Numbered from the stretch's first letter, positions 26,840 through 36,884 are shown. The stretch: DNA of 64,000 nucleotides from JBGAJN01 sp044224905 (GCA_044224905.1 JBGAJN010000004.1:62001-126000); one strand, 5' to 3'. Notes: a model not told the origin generated them from the sequence alone. Made by a program: numbers and translations.

Positions 26840-28211
26840 CTTCCTTCGCCACCACGCCTTCAACATTCGTGAGGCGATAGTCGCGACCGGCGTAACGGAA
26901 GGTCAAACGTTCGTGATCGATGCCGAGGAGATGCAGCACCGTCGCGTGCATGTCATGGATATGCATCTTGTTGACCGCGGCGCGGAAACCGAAGTCATCC
27001 GTTTCGCCGTAGCTCATACCGCCGCGCGCTCCACCGCCGGCGAACCACATGCAGAAGCCGTGTGGATTGTGATCGCGCCCGTTGCCGTTTTCGCTGACGG
27101 GTGTGCGACCAAACTCTCCGCCCCAAACGACGAGTGTGTCGTCGAGCAATCCGCGCTGTTTGAGATCGGACAGCAACGCGGCGATGGGACGATCAATGTT
27201 GTCCGCCAGCGTGCGCACTTGTTTGTCGTGGTTGGAATGCGTGTCCCACGGTTGTCCGTTGCCGTAATAAACCTGCACGAAGCGCACACCGCGCTCGCAC
27301 AGCCGCCGCGCGAGCAGGCAACCGTTGGAGAAATGGCTCTTGCCGTAAACCTCGCGGACACTTTCCGGCTCACGACTCAGATCGAACGCATCGGTCGCGG
27401 CAAACTGCATGCGATACGCCGTCTCCATCGCTTCAATGCGGCCGTTCAGCGCCTCGTCGGAACCGCCACGCGCGGCGAGGTGGGCGCGGTTCAATTCGGC
27501 GAGCAGATCGAGTTGGCGACGTTGCTCCTTGGGTTCGAGCCGCGCATTGCGCAACCACGGGATGAGTTGCTTCGTGTCGAGGGTCGAGTTGTTGATGTAA
27601 ACTCCCTGATGCTTCGCCGGCAGGAACGCGCTGTTCCACAAAATGGAAAACCGCACTGGCCGACCCGGGCACAGCACGACGTAGGAAGGAAGATTCTGAT
27701 TCTCGGTGCCGAGGCCATAGGAGAACCACGCGCCCATGCTCGGCACGCGCTCCGTCATCGTGCCGTTGTTCATCAAGAGCAACGCCGGTCCGTGATTCGG
27801 ATTGTCCGTGTGCACCGAGCGCAGGACGCAGAGGTCGTCCGCATGTTGCGCGAGACGTGGAAGCAGTTCGCTGATTTCAAGCCCGCTCCGGCCGTGACGC
27901 GCGTAGGCATACGGCGAGGCCAGCAAGCCACCCGTCGGCCGCTCCGTGCGCAAGTCGGCAACGGCGGGACGTTGGCCAGAGAATTTCGTGAGCGCTGGCT
28001 TGGGATCGAAAAAGTCAGGGCCGAACGGGCCACCGTTCATGAACAGGTGAATCACCCGCTTCGCCCGCGGTGCAAAATGCGGACGGCCGATCACCGGCAC
28101 TCCACCCAAATCCTCCGCGGCGCGGAGGGCGCTGGCCGCACCAAGCAGCCCGAGTCCACCGCCCAACTTGGCGAGAGCTTCGCGACGCGGAATGGGCAGC
28201 AATGGATTCAC
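26829..28211 (-). CDS. DUF1501 domain-containing secreted protein (second copy)
   Basis: About 460 residues if translation begins at the GTG at 28211 (VNPLLPIPRREAL), 14 bases after the stop of the upstream DUF1553 gene; an in-frame ATG at 28283 would overlap that gene by 58 bases. IPRREALAKLGGGLGLLGA is a Tat-like leader. Conserved DUF1501 parts are LFMNGGPFGPDFFDPK, VHTDNPNHGPA, PWDTHSNHDKQVR and VVWGGEFGRTP. It is the planctomycete-type DUF1501 paired with DUF1549/DUF1553, distinct from the copy at 5520. Function unknown. Confidence 0.9.
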   Translation of the reverse strand: MNPLLPIPRREALAKLGGGLGLLGAASALRAAEDLGGVPVIGRPHFAPRAKRVIHLFMNGGPFGPDFFDPKPALTKFSGQRPAVADLRTERPTGGLLASPYAYARHGRSGLEISELLPRLAQHADDLCVLRSVHTDNPNHGPALLLMNNGTMTERVPSMGAWFSYGLGTENQNLPSYVVLCPGRPVRFSILWNSAFLPAKHQGVYINNSTLDTKQLIPWLRNARLEPKEQRRQLDLLAELNRAHLAARGGSDEALNGRIEAMETAYRMQFAATDAFDLSREPESVREVYGKSHFSNGCLLARRLCERGVRFVQVYYGNGQPWDTHSNHDKQVRTLADNIDRPIAALLSDLKQRGLLDDTLVVWGGEFGRTPVSENGNGRDHNPHGFCMWFAGGGARGGMSYGETDDFGFRAAVNKMHIHDMHATVLHLLGIDHERLTFRYAGRDYRLTNVEGVVAKEVIA

Positions 28212-28225
28212 CGGTTGAATAGACG

Positions 28226-30298
28226 TCAATCGATGAAGAGCAATTCGTTGCTCCCCAGCAAAGTTTGAGCGTACTCCGACCACACGGCACGGTCCGTCTC
28301 GCGATCCTTCAGGAAACGCGTCGCGAGGCTTAACTCCTTCGTCGTGGGCTTGCGCTGATACAGCAATGCATAAGCACGCTCTACGCGATCACGCAGGGAC
28401 TTGGACGAATCACGTTCCAGCCGCCCTGCCAGCGCATCGGCTTGCTGCTGAAGAAACGGGCTGTTGAGCGCGAATAGTAATTGCAGCGGCGTGGCGGTCT
28501 CCGACCGCGTGGGGCTGTGCGACGTCGCTTCCGGAAAATCGTTGATCCGCAGCATTGGGTCGAGTTCGTCGCGGTTCACGGTGCCGTAAAGCGTGCGGCG
28601 ATGATTCTTCTCCGAGTTCAAAAGTTCAGAGGGACCGCCCAGCTTCAACTCCAACACGCCCGACGCGGAGAGCATCGAATCGCGCCACGCTTCGACATCC
28701 AGGCGTCGACGGAGCATCCGCGCGTAGAGACGGTTCTCTGGATCAACGCGCTCAGACTTCGACGAGAGGGAACTTTGCTGCCACGCAGCGGAGCGGAAGA
28801 TTTCACGGTGTAGCCATTTCAACGACCATCCGTTGGCCACGAAGCGCGACGTGAGATCATCGAGCAACTCCGGATGCGTCGGCGCGTCGCCGAGCGCACC
28901 AAACTCGCTGGGCGTGTTCACGAGGCCGCGACCGAAATGCTGACGCCATACGCGATTGACGATCACGCGTGCGCTCAATGGCGCGGCGTCTTCCAGAATC
29001 GCCTCGGCAAGCTCGAGCCGCCCACTGCCCTTAATGAATTGGCGCGGTGCACCGGTCTTCGTCGGGAACGCGGAGAGAAAGCGGCGCGGGATGATCTCGC
29101 CGGTTTGATTTGGGTTGCCGCGGCGCTGCATTTCCAAGTCGCGCGCCTTCCCCTTGCGATAATCGAGCGTGGTGCCGTTGGTACCCGCCGAGACGACGTA
29201 GAGCGCCGCTTCCTCGACGCCGTTGGCCATCGGAACGTTGTAATGCGGCGTGCGCTGTTTGATGTCGGCAATTCGCTTGTCGAACTCGGCAACCTTCGCG
29301 GCGAGATCAGCAGGTTTTTTCTTTTTCAACGCGTCGCGTTCTTTCTCGAGGGCGGCCACTTCTGCGCGCGCCTTCGCGACGGGCGCCCAAAGTTCTTCGC
29401 CCATGGCGGGAATCTCTTTGATGCGAACGCTGGCGAAGACGCCCGCGAGTGCGTAGTAATCCGCTGCGGTGACGGGATCGGACTTGTGATCGTGGCAACG
29501 CGCACAGGCGAGCGTAAGCCCGAGGAACGTCCGACCAATCGCATCGACGTGTTCCTCCCACTCGTCAGCAACGGTGCCCTTGATGAGTTCGGGCGGAAGT
29601 TTGAGTTCCTTGAAGTAAGTCGGACTGAGTCCGAGGAAACCCAGCGCGTGGCGTTCTTCCGGGGTGTGGCCGGGCATGAGATCGACGGCGAGCTGCTGCT
29701 TCACGAATTCGGTGTAGGGAAGATCGATGTTCAGGGCGCGCACCACCCAGTCGCGATAGAGCCACGCCGACGCTGCGGATTCGAGATAACCCGGATTCGT
29801 GTCGGTGTAACGCGCGAGATCGAGCCAGAAACGCCCCCAGCGTTCGCCGTAATGTGGCGAGGCGAGCAACGAGTCCACCAAGCGCCCATACGCCGCGCGG
29901 TTCAGTTTCCCATTGGTCGTGAGTTCCTTTTCCCAGCGCGCCACGTCCTCGGGACTCGGCGGCAATCCAACCACATCGAACCACAGCCGACGGATCAGCA
30001 CGCGCGCGGTTGCGGGCTCCGCAGGCTTGAGCTTGGCCGCCTCCATCTTCGCGAGAAGAAATTGATCGATCCGCGTCTGCGTCCACGCGTTGTCACGCAC
30101 GCTCGGAGGCGTGGAACTCTGCAATGGCCGAAATGACCACGGCAGTCCGACATCTTTGGCACCCTCCTTCGCTTTGCTCGCGCAACGACCGTGAACCGCG
30201 CAGCCGAGCAGCAGCACAAGGACGAGGGCGGTTCGCAGGATGAAGCGGGTGAACACAGCGACAATCAACTGACACACAACAGGGCTTTCAAGTCTCAT
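28226..30298 (-). CDS. DUF1549/DUF1553 domain-containing secreted protein
   Basis: About 690 residues from the ATG at 30298 (MRLESPVV), which places a signal segment (FILRTALVLVLLLGCAVHG) at the N-terminus; the in-frame extension to 30454 runs across the divergent gene's start. DUF1549 markers (NAWTQTRIDQFLLAKM, IRRLWFDVVGLPPSPEDV, HYGERWGRFWLDLARY) lie in the first third and DUF1553 markers (FGRGLVNTPSEFGALGDAP, WSLKWLHREI) in the last third, with a charged coiled coil between. No N-terminal cytochrome-type domain is present. Its DUF1501 partner follows 14 bases downstream. Confidence 0.91.
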   Translation of the reverse strand: MRLESPVVCQLIVAVFTRFILRTALVLVLLLGCAVHGRCASKAKEGAKDVGLPWSFRPLQSSTPPSVRDNAWTQTRIDQFLLAKMEAAKLKPAEPATARVLIRRLWFDVVGLPPSPEDVARWEKELTTNGKLNRAAYGRLVDSLLASPHYGERWGRFWLDLARYTDTNPGYLESAASAWLYRDWVVRALNIDLPYTEFVKQQLAVDLMPGHTPEERHALGFLGLSPTYFKELKLPPELIKGTVADEWEEHVDAIGRTFLGLTLACARCHDHKSDPVTAADYYALAGVFASVRIKEIPAMGEELWAPVAKARAEVAALEKERDALKKKKPADLAAKVAEFDKRIADIKQRTPHYNVPMANGVEEAALYVVSAGTNGTTLDYRKGKARDLEMQRRGNPNQTGEIIPRRFLSAFPTKTGAPRQFIKGSGRLELAEAILEDAAPLSARVIVNRVWRQHFGRGLVNTPSEFGALGDAPTHPELLDDLTSRFVANGWSLKWLHREIFRSAAWQQSSLSSKSERVDPENRLYARMLRRRLDVEAWRDSMLSASGVLELKLGGPSELLNSEKNHRRTLYGTVNRDELDPMLRINDFPEATSHSPTRSETATPLQLLFALNSPFLQQQADALAGRLERDSSKSLRDRVERAYALLYQRKPTTKELSLATRFLKDRETDRAVWSEYAQTLLGSNELLFID

Positions 30299-30410
30299 CT
30301 TGGACGCGGCGGAGCGCTTCTCTATTGGAATAAAGTTCTGCCTCCTAGAGGCGTCGCACGCGATAGCGAATCCGCTCGCCGAGTTTCGTCGCTTCCGATT
30401 CAATCCCGAC
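30299..30410. promoter_or_regulatory. Divergent promoter region between the DUF1553 gene and the Fes-like esterase gene
   Basis: These 112 bases separate two diverging gene clusters and must carry both promoters. I see no convincing -35/-10 pair or operator repeat. The assignment rests on gene orientation only. Confidence 0.4.
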
Positions 30411-31610
30411 ATGAACACGCCCCGTCTTTGTTTCCTCTGTTTACTTCTGTTCACCTATTCCCTGACAGCAGCCGAGCCGAAGAAAGCTCCGGCCACCACA
30501 CCCAAGGAAATCAAATCCGCTCTCGCCAAAGGACCGTCGGAAAATCTCGCGAAGAAGATCACTTCAGCTTTCGGCAAAGCGGGGTTGGACAAAGGCAAAG
30601 CCAAGGCAGAAGACACCACGGTCGCATGGGCAGTGCTCGCGAAGGCCGACGCCCGCGCGTTGAAGGCCGACGGCTCCCCAATTGGAAAAATGCTTCGCGT
30701 AAGCGGAGAACTGCAGGCGCTCGCGCTCGATGTGGAGAATTTTCAGGAACTGGACTGGCGCATTGAAGCGGCCGGCAAAACGCTCGGCAGCGGCACGACG
30801 CGCATCGAGCATTACGTTCTAGGGCCCGATTCACAGCGGCAACCCGGCGCGCCTCAAGGCCGGATCGAGAAGTTCGAGTGGCACAGCAAGATTTTCACGA
30901 ACACGGTGCGTGAGGTGCAGGTTTACATTCCCGCGCAATACGACACGGCGAAGCCCGCGTGCGTGATGGTCTGGCAGGACGGCCCGCGCCACGCCGATCC
31001 CACCGGTGGCATGCGCGCCACCGTCGTCATGGACAATCTCATCGCCAAAAAGGAAATGCCCGTGACCGTCGGCATCTTCATCGAGCCGGGCCGCGGCTTG
31101 AAGCAGGCCTCCGGGGCGAAGGCGAGCAATCGCAGTTTCGAATACGATTCACTCGGCGACAAATACGCGCGCTTCATTACCGAGGAAATGTTGCCCGAGG
31201 TCGCGAAACGTTTTTCGCTCAACCTCCGCACCGACGCCGCGGGCCGCGCCATCGCGGGCGGCAGCAGCGGCGGCATCTGCGCGTTCACCGTGGCGTGGGA
31301 ACGGCCGAATGAATTCGGCAAGGTGCTCTCGTGGGTAGGCAGCTTCGTGGATCTCCGCGGCGGTCACGTTTATCCCTACCTCATCCGCAAGACCGAACGA
31401 AAGCCGATCCGCGTCTATCTGCTCGACGGAGACAATGACCTCGACAACCCCTTCGGCAATTGGCCGCTCGCCAATCAAATGATGGCTTCGTCGCTCAAAT
31501 ACATGAGCTACGACGTTCGCTTCGACTACGGCCATTGCTTCCACGGCAGTAAAGGAATGGCGCCGTCGTTGCCCGACGCGATGCGCTGGCTGTGGCGCGA
31601 CGGTAAATAA
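30411..31610 (+). CDS. Secreted esterase, alpha/beta hydrolase-fold (Fes/enterochelin esterase-like)
   Basis: About 399 residues from the ATG at 30411, which starts a good signal peptide (LCFLCLLLFTYSLTAAE). A small N-terminal region with a helical segment (residues 25-110) precedes the hydrolase domain: VQVYIPAQYD, VMVWQDGPRH and the nucleophile elbow GGSSGG near residue 284. This is the Fes/esterase D-like branch common in polysaccharide loci, where members often remove feruloyl or acetyl groups. First gene of a plus-strand cluster that continues with DUF4838 after 12 bases. Ester substrate unknown. Confidence 0.85.
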   Translation: MNTPRLCFLCLLLFTYSLTAAEPKKAPATTPKEIKSALAKGPSENLAKKITSAFGKAGLDKGKAKAEDTTVAWAVLAKADARALKADGSPIGKMLRVSGELQALALDVENFQELDWRIEAAGKTLGSGTTRIEHYVLGPDSQRQPGAPQGRIEKFEWHSKIFTNTVREVQVYIPAQYDTAKPACVMVWQDGPRHADPTGGMRATVVMDNLIAKKEMPVTVGIFIEPGRGLKQASGAKASNRSFEYDSLGDKYARFITEEMLPEVAKRFSLNLRTDAAGRAIAGGSSGGICAFTVAWERPNEFGKVLSWVGSFVDLRGGHVYPYLIRKTERKPIRVYLLDGDNDLDNPFGNWPLANQMMASSLKYMSYDVRFDYGHCFHGSKGMAPSLPDAMRWLWRDGK

Positions 31611-31622
31611 ACTGATCTTCCT

Positions 31623-33602
31623 ATGAGAATCATTCGGCTCGACTCGCGACTTCTCGTAGCGACGGTGCTGTGTTTGTTTGCGGGCCTTGATTGCCTGCGC
31701 GCGACGGAGGCCACCCCGCTCACATTGATCGAAAACGGCAAGGCGTCAGTCGCGATTGTCGTGCCCGTTGGCGATTTGCCGTCCTCGAAGGCCACAACAA
31801 CGCGCAAGCAGGTTCGCGCTCATTCCGTAGCAGTCGCCGCGCGCGAGCTCGCGGATTATCTCCAGAAAGCCACCGGCGCGCAGGTACGCATTCAGAGCGA
31901 GCAAGCGAAGCCCGAGGGAGAAAAGCCTGCGGTGCGGATTTTTCTCGGTACCTGTGAAGCGAATCGGAAACTCGTCGCCGGAAAACCACTCGACGCCGAA
32001 GAGTTTGTCATCCGCACGGAGCCGGGTAAATTGCACATCATCGGCGGCGATAAAACCAAACAGGGCGATGACGTCAACGGCACGTTGAACGCCGTTTACA
32101 CGTTTCTGGAAGACTACATCGGCGTGCGTTGGTTACTTCCGGGAGACCTCGGCGAAGTTGTTCCGCGAACGAACACGCTGGCCCTGCCCGCCATCGATCG
32201 TCGTGAGCAACCACGCATCGCCAAACGGAAGATTCGCGATGTCGCCCTATCGCGGGAGAGCACCTATGCACCCGTGCTGAAACAATGGGGAGTGAGCGTG
32301 GATGAATGGCGGCGCGCGTTTGATCCCGAGATCAACTCGCCATGGTTTCGCCGGCAGAAACTGGGTTCACGCATCGAGATCGAGGGCGGCCATTCCTACG
32401 CCGGCTGGTGGGAAAAATACGGCAAGGACCATCCCAACTTCTTCGCGATGCAACCCGACGGCACGCGCGTTCAGGAACCCAATCGTGAACGTCTTTGCGT
32501 CTCGAACCCCAAGCTCTGGGATTTCGTTGCAAAGCTCCGCATCGAAGAGTTGAAGGCTGATAACAAACCGACGGCCTCTATTTCACCCAACGACGGCGGG
32601 AAAAACAAATTCTGCATGTGCGCCCAATGCCGCGCGTGGGATCCGCCCAACGCACCCAAACTCACGAACAGCACGAGCCTGATTGATCCCACTACGGGCA
32701 AACCCTTCGCCGAGTATCCGTCATTGAGCGACCGCGAGTTCCGCTATTTCAACGAAGTCGCCAAACGCGTTCACGCTGAACTGCCCGACCGCTACGTCGT
32801 TGCCTACGCCTACTCCGTCTATCGCACACCGCCGGTCAACATCAAGACACTGGAGCCGAATCTCATCGTCGGCTACGTCGGTCTCGACCTCACGGCGATT
32901 GACCAATGGTCGCGCCTTGCGCCGCAGCTCTTCATTCGCCCCAACGATCTCGGTCCCGGCACGGACCTCGGCATGCCGCGCAACATGGCGCCCTTCCTCG
33001 CCCGTGCGGTGAAATTTTCCGTCGACCACCACGCCATTGCGTTCGACTTCGATAATTGCCACGGCAACTGGGGCGGTCACGGTCTCGACTACTACGTGCT
33101 CACCAAAGCGCTGTGGAATCCGGACCTAGACGTGCGTGCCGCTATCGCCGATTACTGCCGCGCCGCCTACGGCCCCGGAGCCGACGCGATGCAGCGCTAC
33201 TTCGGCCGATTGGAAAAGATCACCGAAGCCGTTCGCGCCAACGAAAAGCTTGGCGCCCGCAGTGGCGAGACGTTGAACCTGCTACGCCACTACACGCCCG
33301 CCGCGCTCGCCGAACTTGATTCCCTGCTTGGCGAAGCGAAGCGCGCGATCGGAAACACCGACACGAAAGCGCTCGCCCGCGTCGCCATGGCCGAAGACGG
33401 GATGCAATACGCGCACCTCATCACCGCCTTGCTGGAAGCCGCAAAACAGCCCAAGGCGCGCAAGTCCCCGCTTTACAAAGAACGTATGCAAGCCGTGGAA
33501 GATTTCCTTAAAGCGAAAGTTCTCACCCAGTCGATCGCCTCGCTGCACAGCCATCGTTATCTGCGCACAGCGCTGTCGTATTCCGTCAGAGAAGAAGAGT
33601 AA
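31623..33602 (+). CDS. DUF4838 domain-containing secreted protein
   Basis: A 659-residue protein with a signal peptide (cleavage near CLRATEA, about residue 30). An N-terminal alpha/beta region (about 30-190) resembles the small domain that precedes GH20/GH67-type catalytic domains. DUF4838 markers follow: ISPNDGGKNKFCMC..C (about residues 320-335), VAYAYSVYRTPP and FDFDNCHGNWGGHGLDYY (about 477-494). The family probably has a TIM-barrel related to glycoside hydrolases; activity unproven. Sits between an esterase and an NHL protein on the same strand. Confidence 0.88.
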   Translation: MRIIRLDSRLLVATVLCLFAGLDCLRATEATPLTLIENGKASVAIVVPVGDLPSSKATTTRKQVRAHSVAVAARELADYLQKATGAQVRIQSEQAKPEGEKPAVRIFLGTCEANRKLVAGKPLDAEEFVIRTEPGKLHIIGGDKTKQGDDVNGTLNAVYTFLEDYIGVRWLLPGDLGEVVPRTNTLALPAIDRREQPRIAKRKIRDVALSRESTYAPVLKQWGVSVDEWRRAFDPEINSPWFRRQKLGSRIEIEGGHSYAGWWEKYGKDHPNFFAMQPDGTRVQEPNRERLCVSNPKLWDFVAKLRIEELKADNKPTASISPNDGGKNKFCMCAQCRAWDPPNAPKLTNSTSLIDPTTGKPFAEYPSLSDREFRYFNEVAKRVHAELPDRYVVAYAYSVYRTPPVNIKTLEPNLIVGYVGLDLTAIDQWSRLAPQLFIRPNDLGPGTDLGMPRNMAPFLARAVKFSVDHHAIAFDFDNCHGNWGGHGLDYYVLTKALWNPDLDVRAAIADYCRAAYGPGADAMQRYFGRLEKITEAVRANEKLGARSGETLNLLRHYTPAALAELDSLLGEAKRAIGNTDTKALARVAMAEDGMQYAHLITALLEAAKQPKARKSPLYKERMQAVEDFLKAKVLTQSIASLHSHRYLRTALSYSVREEE

Positions 33603-33628
33603 ACGCCCGGCAACACTCCCCCTTCGCC

Positions 33629-34597
33629 TTGAACACCCTTTCGAATCTTCGTTCAGCGGCGATCTTTCTACTCTTCCAACTTTGGTGCCTGAACGTGGAT
33701 GCGAGCGATCCTCGTTTCGTTCTGACGTGGGGGCAGAAGGGAATCGGGCCGGGCGAGCTTCGTTCGCCGATCGGAATCGCGATCAATCGCAACGACGTCA
33801 TCTTTATCGCTGAGTTCAACAACAGTCGCGTGCAAAAGTTCGACACGCGCGGAAAATATCTCGGCCAGTTTCCCTGCGTGATCAATCCCGGCGGCATTGC
33901 GGTGGATGACAATGAAGAAGTATTCGTGACTTCGATGACCACGCCGGAGGTCTGCGTTTACGATCTCAACGGCATGCCGCTGCGCAAATGGGGCAAGGCC
34001 GGCAAGAACAACGGTGAGTTCGATAAACTCGGCGGCCTCGCCATCGGTCCCGATGGCGCGCTGTACGTGGCGGATCAAGGGAACCACCGCGTGCAACGTT
34101 TCACGCTCGATGGCAAATTCCTGTCGAGCTTCGGCATCCACGGCACCGCGCCGGGGCAGTTTGGTGGCGGTGACAAATTCGGCAGTCGATTTGGTGGACC
34201 TCACTTTTTTGCGTTCGATGCAACGGGAAATCTTTACACCACGGAGTCGCACGACGGCCGCATTCAACGTCTCACCTGCGATGGCAAACCACTCGCCGCG
34301 TGGGGCAGCAACGGCAAAGGACCCGGCGGCTTTGGCGGACGCGAGAAACCGGTGCGCACTCCCCTGCCCGGCCCAATTGGAGTGCTCGTAGATCGTCGCG
34401 GGCGCGTATGGGTCGGCGCCACGAATAGCCGCGTGCAGCTTTTCACGCCCGAAGGAAAATTCCTCCTGAGTCTGAACAATGTGGAGGGCGATGCGCCCGG
34501 ACAGTTTCACCTGCCGCACGCGATGGCGATGGATAGCCACGGTTTCGTTTACGTGGTGGATGCCTCCAACCAGCGCATTCAGAAGTTTGCGCCGTGA
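33629..34597 (+). CDS. Secreted NHL-repeat beta-propeller protein
   Basis: A 322-residue protein that appears to start at a TTG, since no ATG opens the signal peptide (SAAIFLLFQLWCLNVDAS). Six NHL-type repeats follow, each with the pattern G-x-F-x-P-x-G-I/V-A-x-D...V-D...N-x-R-V/I-Q-x-F (for example NHRVQRFTLDG and NSRVQLFTPEG). These propellers bind carbohydrates, proteins or cofactors; no catalytic peptidylglycine lyase residues are evident. Part of the plus-strand secreted-protein cluster, 26 bases after DUF4838. Confidence 0.88.
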   Translation: MNTLSNLRSAAIFLLFQLWCLNVDASDPRFVLTWGQKGIGPGELRSPIGIAINRNDVIFIAEFNNSRVQKFDTRGKYLGQFPCVINPGGIAVDDNEEVFVTSMTTPEVCVYDLNGMPLRKWGKAGKNNGEFDKLGGLAIGPDGALYVADQGNHRVQRFTLDGKFLSSFGIHGTAPGQFGGGDKFGSRFGGPHFFAFDATGNLYTTESHDGRIQRLTCDGKPLAAWGSNGKGPGGFGGREKPVRTPLPGPIGVLVDRRGRVWVGATNSRVQLFTPEGKFLLSLNNVEGDAPGQFHLPHAMAMDSHGFVYVVDASNQRIQKFAP

Positions 34598-34691
34598 GAC
34601 ACAAACGCGAATCGCACCCATGAGCGCCATCGCACGAACGCTAACAGTCAGGATTGTCGCACGAGAACCGCTCAGCTAGAAAGGCAGCGCT

Positions 34692-35591
34692 ATGCCACTC
34701 CACCTTCCTCCCCTGACTCGTCGTGCGTTTGTCGCGTCCCTGGGCGCCGCGGCGGTTACCCTCCCGTCTTTGCGCTCCGCTGGCGCGGAGGTCGATGACG
34801 ATCTCGTGGCGCTTCTTAACGACACGCACATCGGCGAAAAACAGAAACCCGACGCTCCGATTCCCCGCAATCTCAAGACAACGGTAGACGCACTCGTCGC
34901 GTTGCCCAAAAGGCCCGCCATGATCTTGATCAACGGCGATATGGCCATGCGCGATGGACAGCCGGGCGATTACCGGTATTTCGCGAACTTGATCCGGCCG
35001 CTTCGCGAAGCCGGCATGCCGGTTCACGTCACGCTTGGCAACCACGACGACCGCGCGGTTTTCTACGATGTTCTTCGCGAGGAAAAGCCCAAGCATCCGG
35101 TCGTCGCTTCTCGACACGTGGCGGTCGTTCCGGCCCGTCGCGCAAATTTTTTCCTCCTCGATTCGCTGCTCAAGACGATGATCGCAGAAGGCGATCTGGG
35201 TGCCGAACAACTCCGCTGGCTCGCGCAGGCGCTCGATGCTCACACGGACAAACCGGCCATCATCATCGCGCACCACAATCCACGGTTCGGCGATCCCGCC
35301 CATATCAAGGGAGGTCTCGTGGATACGCAGGCCTTGTGGGAAATCATTGGCCCGCGCAAGCACGTCAAGGCATACGTTCATGGTCACATCCACCACTGGA
35401 ACGTCAGCGGTGAAGCGGGCATTCACATCATCAACACACCCGCGACTTCCTACGTGGCGAATCCGCAACTTTCCACGACAGGCTGGACGCTAGCGCGCCT
35501 CGCCGCCTCGGGAATGACCGTCACGACCTACACGCATTTGGAATCGCACGAATGGAACAATAAATCCCACCAGCTAAATTGGCGTTCGTGA
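34692..35591 (+). CDS. Secreted calcineurin-like metallophosphoesterase
   Basis: A 299-residue protein with a Tat-like leader (TRRAFVASL at about residues 9-17). All metallophosphoesterase motifs are present: D-x-H at 44-46 (NDTH), GD at 80-81, GNHD at 114-117, H192-H193 in AHHN and GHIH near 229-232. The fold hydrolyses phosphomonoesters or diesters with two metal ions. Its place among secreted hydrolases suggests a periplasmic role, perhaps phosphate release from degraded substrates. Substrate unknown. Confidence 0.92.
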   Translation: MPLHLPPLTRRAFVASLGAAAVTLPSLRSAGAEVDDDLVALLNDTHIGEKQKPDAPIPRNLKTTVDALVALPKRPAMILINGDMAMRDGQPGDYRYFANLIRPLREAGMPVHVTLGNHDDRAVFYDVLREEKPKHPVVASRHVAVVPARRANFFLLDSLLKTMIAEGDLGAEQLRWLAQALDAHTDKPAIIIAHHNPRFGDPAHIKGGLVDTQALWEIIGPRKHVKAYVHGHIHHWNVSGEAGIHIINTPATSYVANPQLSTTGWTLARLAASGMTVTTYTHLESHEWNNKSHQLNWRS

Positions 35592-35681
35592 GGCTACGGG
35601 CTTCCAAATCGAGCCCAGCGAACCCGATCGGCTCGCGACGTGGCGCCACACACAATCTGCGCACTCTCCATTCTTGATCAC

Positions 35682-36854
35682 ATGAACGTTCCCCAAATTT
35701 CACGACGCCAATTCGCCCTGAGTTCGCTGTGCGGACTCGCAGCCGGATTGAACCGCGATGCACGCGCTTCGGCGGAAGGCGTTAACTCTCCACCTGCCAT
35801 CAAACCATTTCCCCGCGCTCAAGTGCAGTCGCTGTACACGCGCGCGATTTGGGCCGACGGAAAGCACAACGGCTTCCCTGGCATCGCGCGGGTGGGCGAC
35901 TTTTACTACGTCACCTTCCGCAGCGCCGAATCTCATCAAGCCGGTCAGGCGAAGATTTTCGTCATCCGATCGAAAGCGACGGACCTGAGCAAGTGGGACA
36001 AAGTCGCCGAATTCACCCGTGAACACGATTGCCGCGACCCGCTCGTCTTCGATAACCAAGGCAAGGTGCAAGTCGTCTTTCACTCGCAGGAAGATTTCTA
36101 TTCGCAATCCAGCGACGGCGTGACGTGGAGCGATCCGCGCGAACTTGAGACCGAGTTCGTCGAACCTAAACCCGATAGCCGCCTCACCTTTACCTCGAAG
36201 CGACGCTGGTTGTTCCGGATCCGGCGTGGACCCGACGGTGCGTTCTACAGCCTTGCACGCTGCGGCATTCACGGAAAAGACAGTCGCGGCTCGTTCGGCC
36301 TGATTCTGTTCCGGTCCGAAGACGGCGTGAAATTCAAAGGCATGCACACCTACGGCGAGGGCCCCACATCCGGGATGGGAAAGAACGGCGTGGGCAGCGG
36401 CTGGGGTCATGAAGCGGACGTGGCCTGGACACCCGACGGCACGTTGGTATCGGCGATCCGCAATTCCGAAGACGGCGTCGTGGTGTTCGGTCGCGCACCG
36501 CTTGGCCCTTGGAAGGCATTCGCGACCGGCGCCTACAACTTCGGCGGACCTGCGCTGCACATGACCAAGGGCGGAGGAATTCTGCTCGCCGCCCGCGCGC
36601 TGCCGGAAAAGAAACCGATCGGATTCCCCTCGGTCTGCAAGGTCTGGACGGTCACGGCGAACGGCGTGGAAAAACCTTGGATCATTCCCAGTGGCGGCGA
36701 CGGTGCGTATCAAAGCTTCGCCGACGGCGCAAAGAACGACGAGGTGTTGCTCTGCTATTACTCCTCGCACGAATATCCGCAGCCCAAAGGCGTGGGCCAT
36801 AATCCCGCGAACATTTACCTCGCCCACCTGAAGGTGCGGCACGCGGAACCGTAA
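35682..36854 (+). CDS. Tat-exported sialidase-like (BNR/Asp-box) protein
   Basis: About 390 residues from the ATG at 35682, which gives a Tat leader (SRRQFALSS at about residues 7-15); an in-frame ATG 14 codons earlier is less likely. The body has sialidase-type propeller features (ARVGDFYYVTFRSAESH, degenerate Asp-box-like SSDGVTWSDP and SEDGVKFKG), without the strict SxDxGxTW boxes seen in the protein encoded at 43755. Sialidase activity is not proven; related propellers cleave other glycans. Last gene of the cluster starting at 30411. Confidence 0.75.
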   Translation: MNVPQISRRQFALSSLCGLAAGLNRDARASAEGVNSPPAIKPFPRAQVQSLYTRAIWADGKHNGFPGIARVGDFYYVTFRSAESHQAGQAKIFVIRSKATDLSKWDKVAEFTREHDCRDPLVFDNQGKVQVVFHSQEDFYSQSSDGVTWSDPRELETEFVEPKPDSRLTFTSKRRWLFRIRRGPDGAFYSLARCGIHGKDSRGSFGLILFRSEDGVKFKGMHTYGEGPTSGMGKNGVGSGWGHEADVAWTPDGTLVSAIRNSEDGVVVFGRAPLGPWKAFATGAYNFGGPALHMTKGGGILLAARALPEKKPIGFPSVCKVWTVTANGVEKPWIIPSGGDGAYQSFADGAKNDEVLLCYYSSHEYPQPKGVGHNPANIYLAHLKVRHAEP

Positions 36855-36884
36855 GCACGCGATTCATCCGAGCGAACTCCGCCG

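Noticed and set aside
26721..28268. Plus-strand open frame of 515 residues
   Set aside because: It is antisense to the second DUF1501 gene; Arg/Val/His-rich composition marks it as a shadow.
28874..30136. Plus-strand open frame of 420 residues
   Set aside because: Antisense to the DUF1549/DUF1553 gene, which has clear family motifs.
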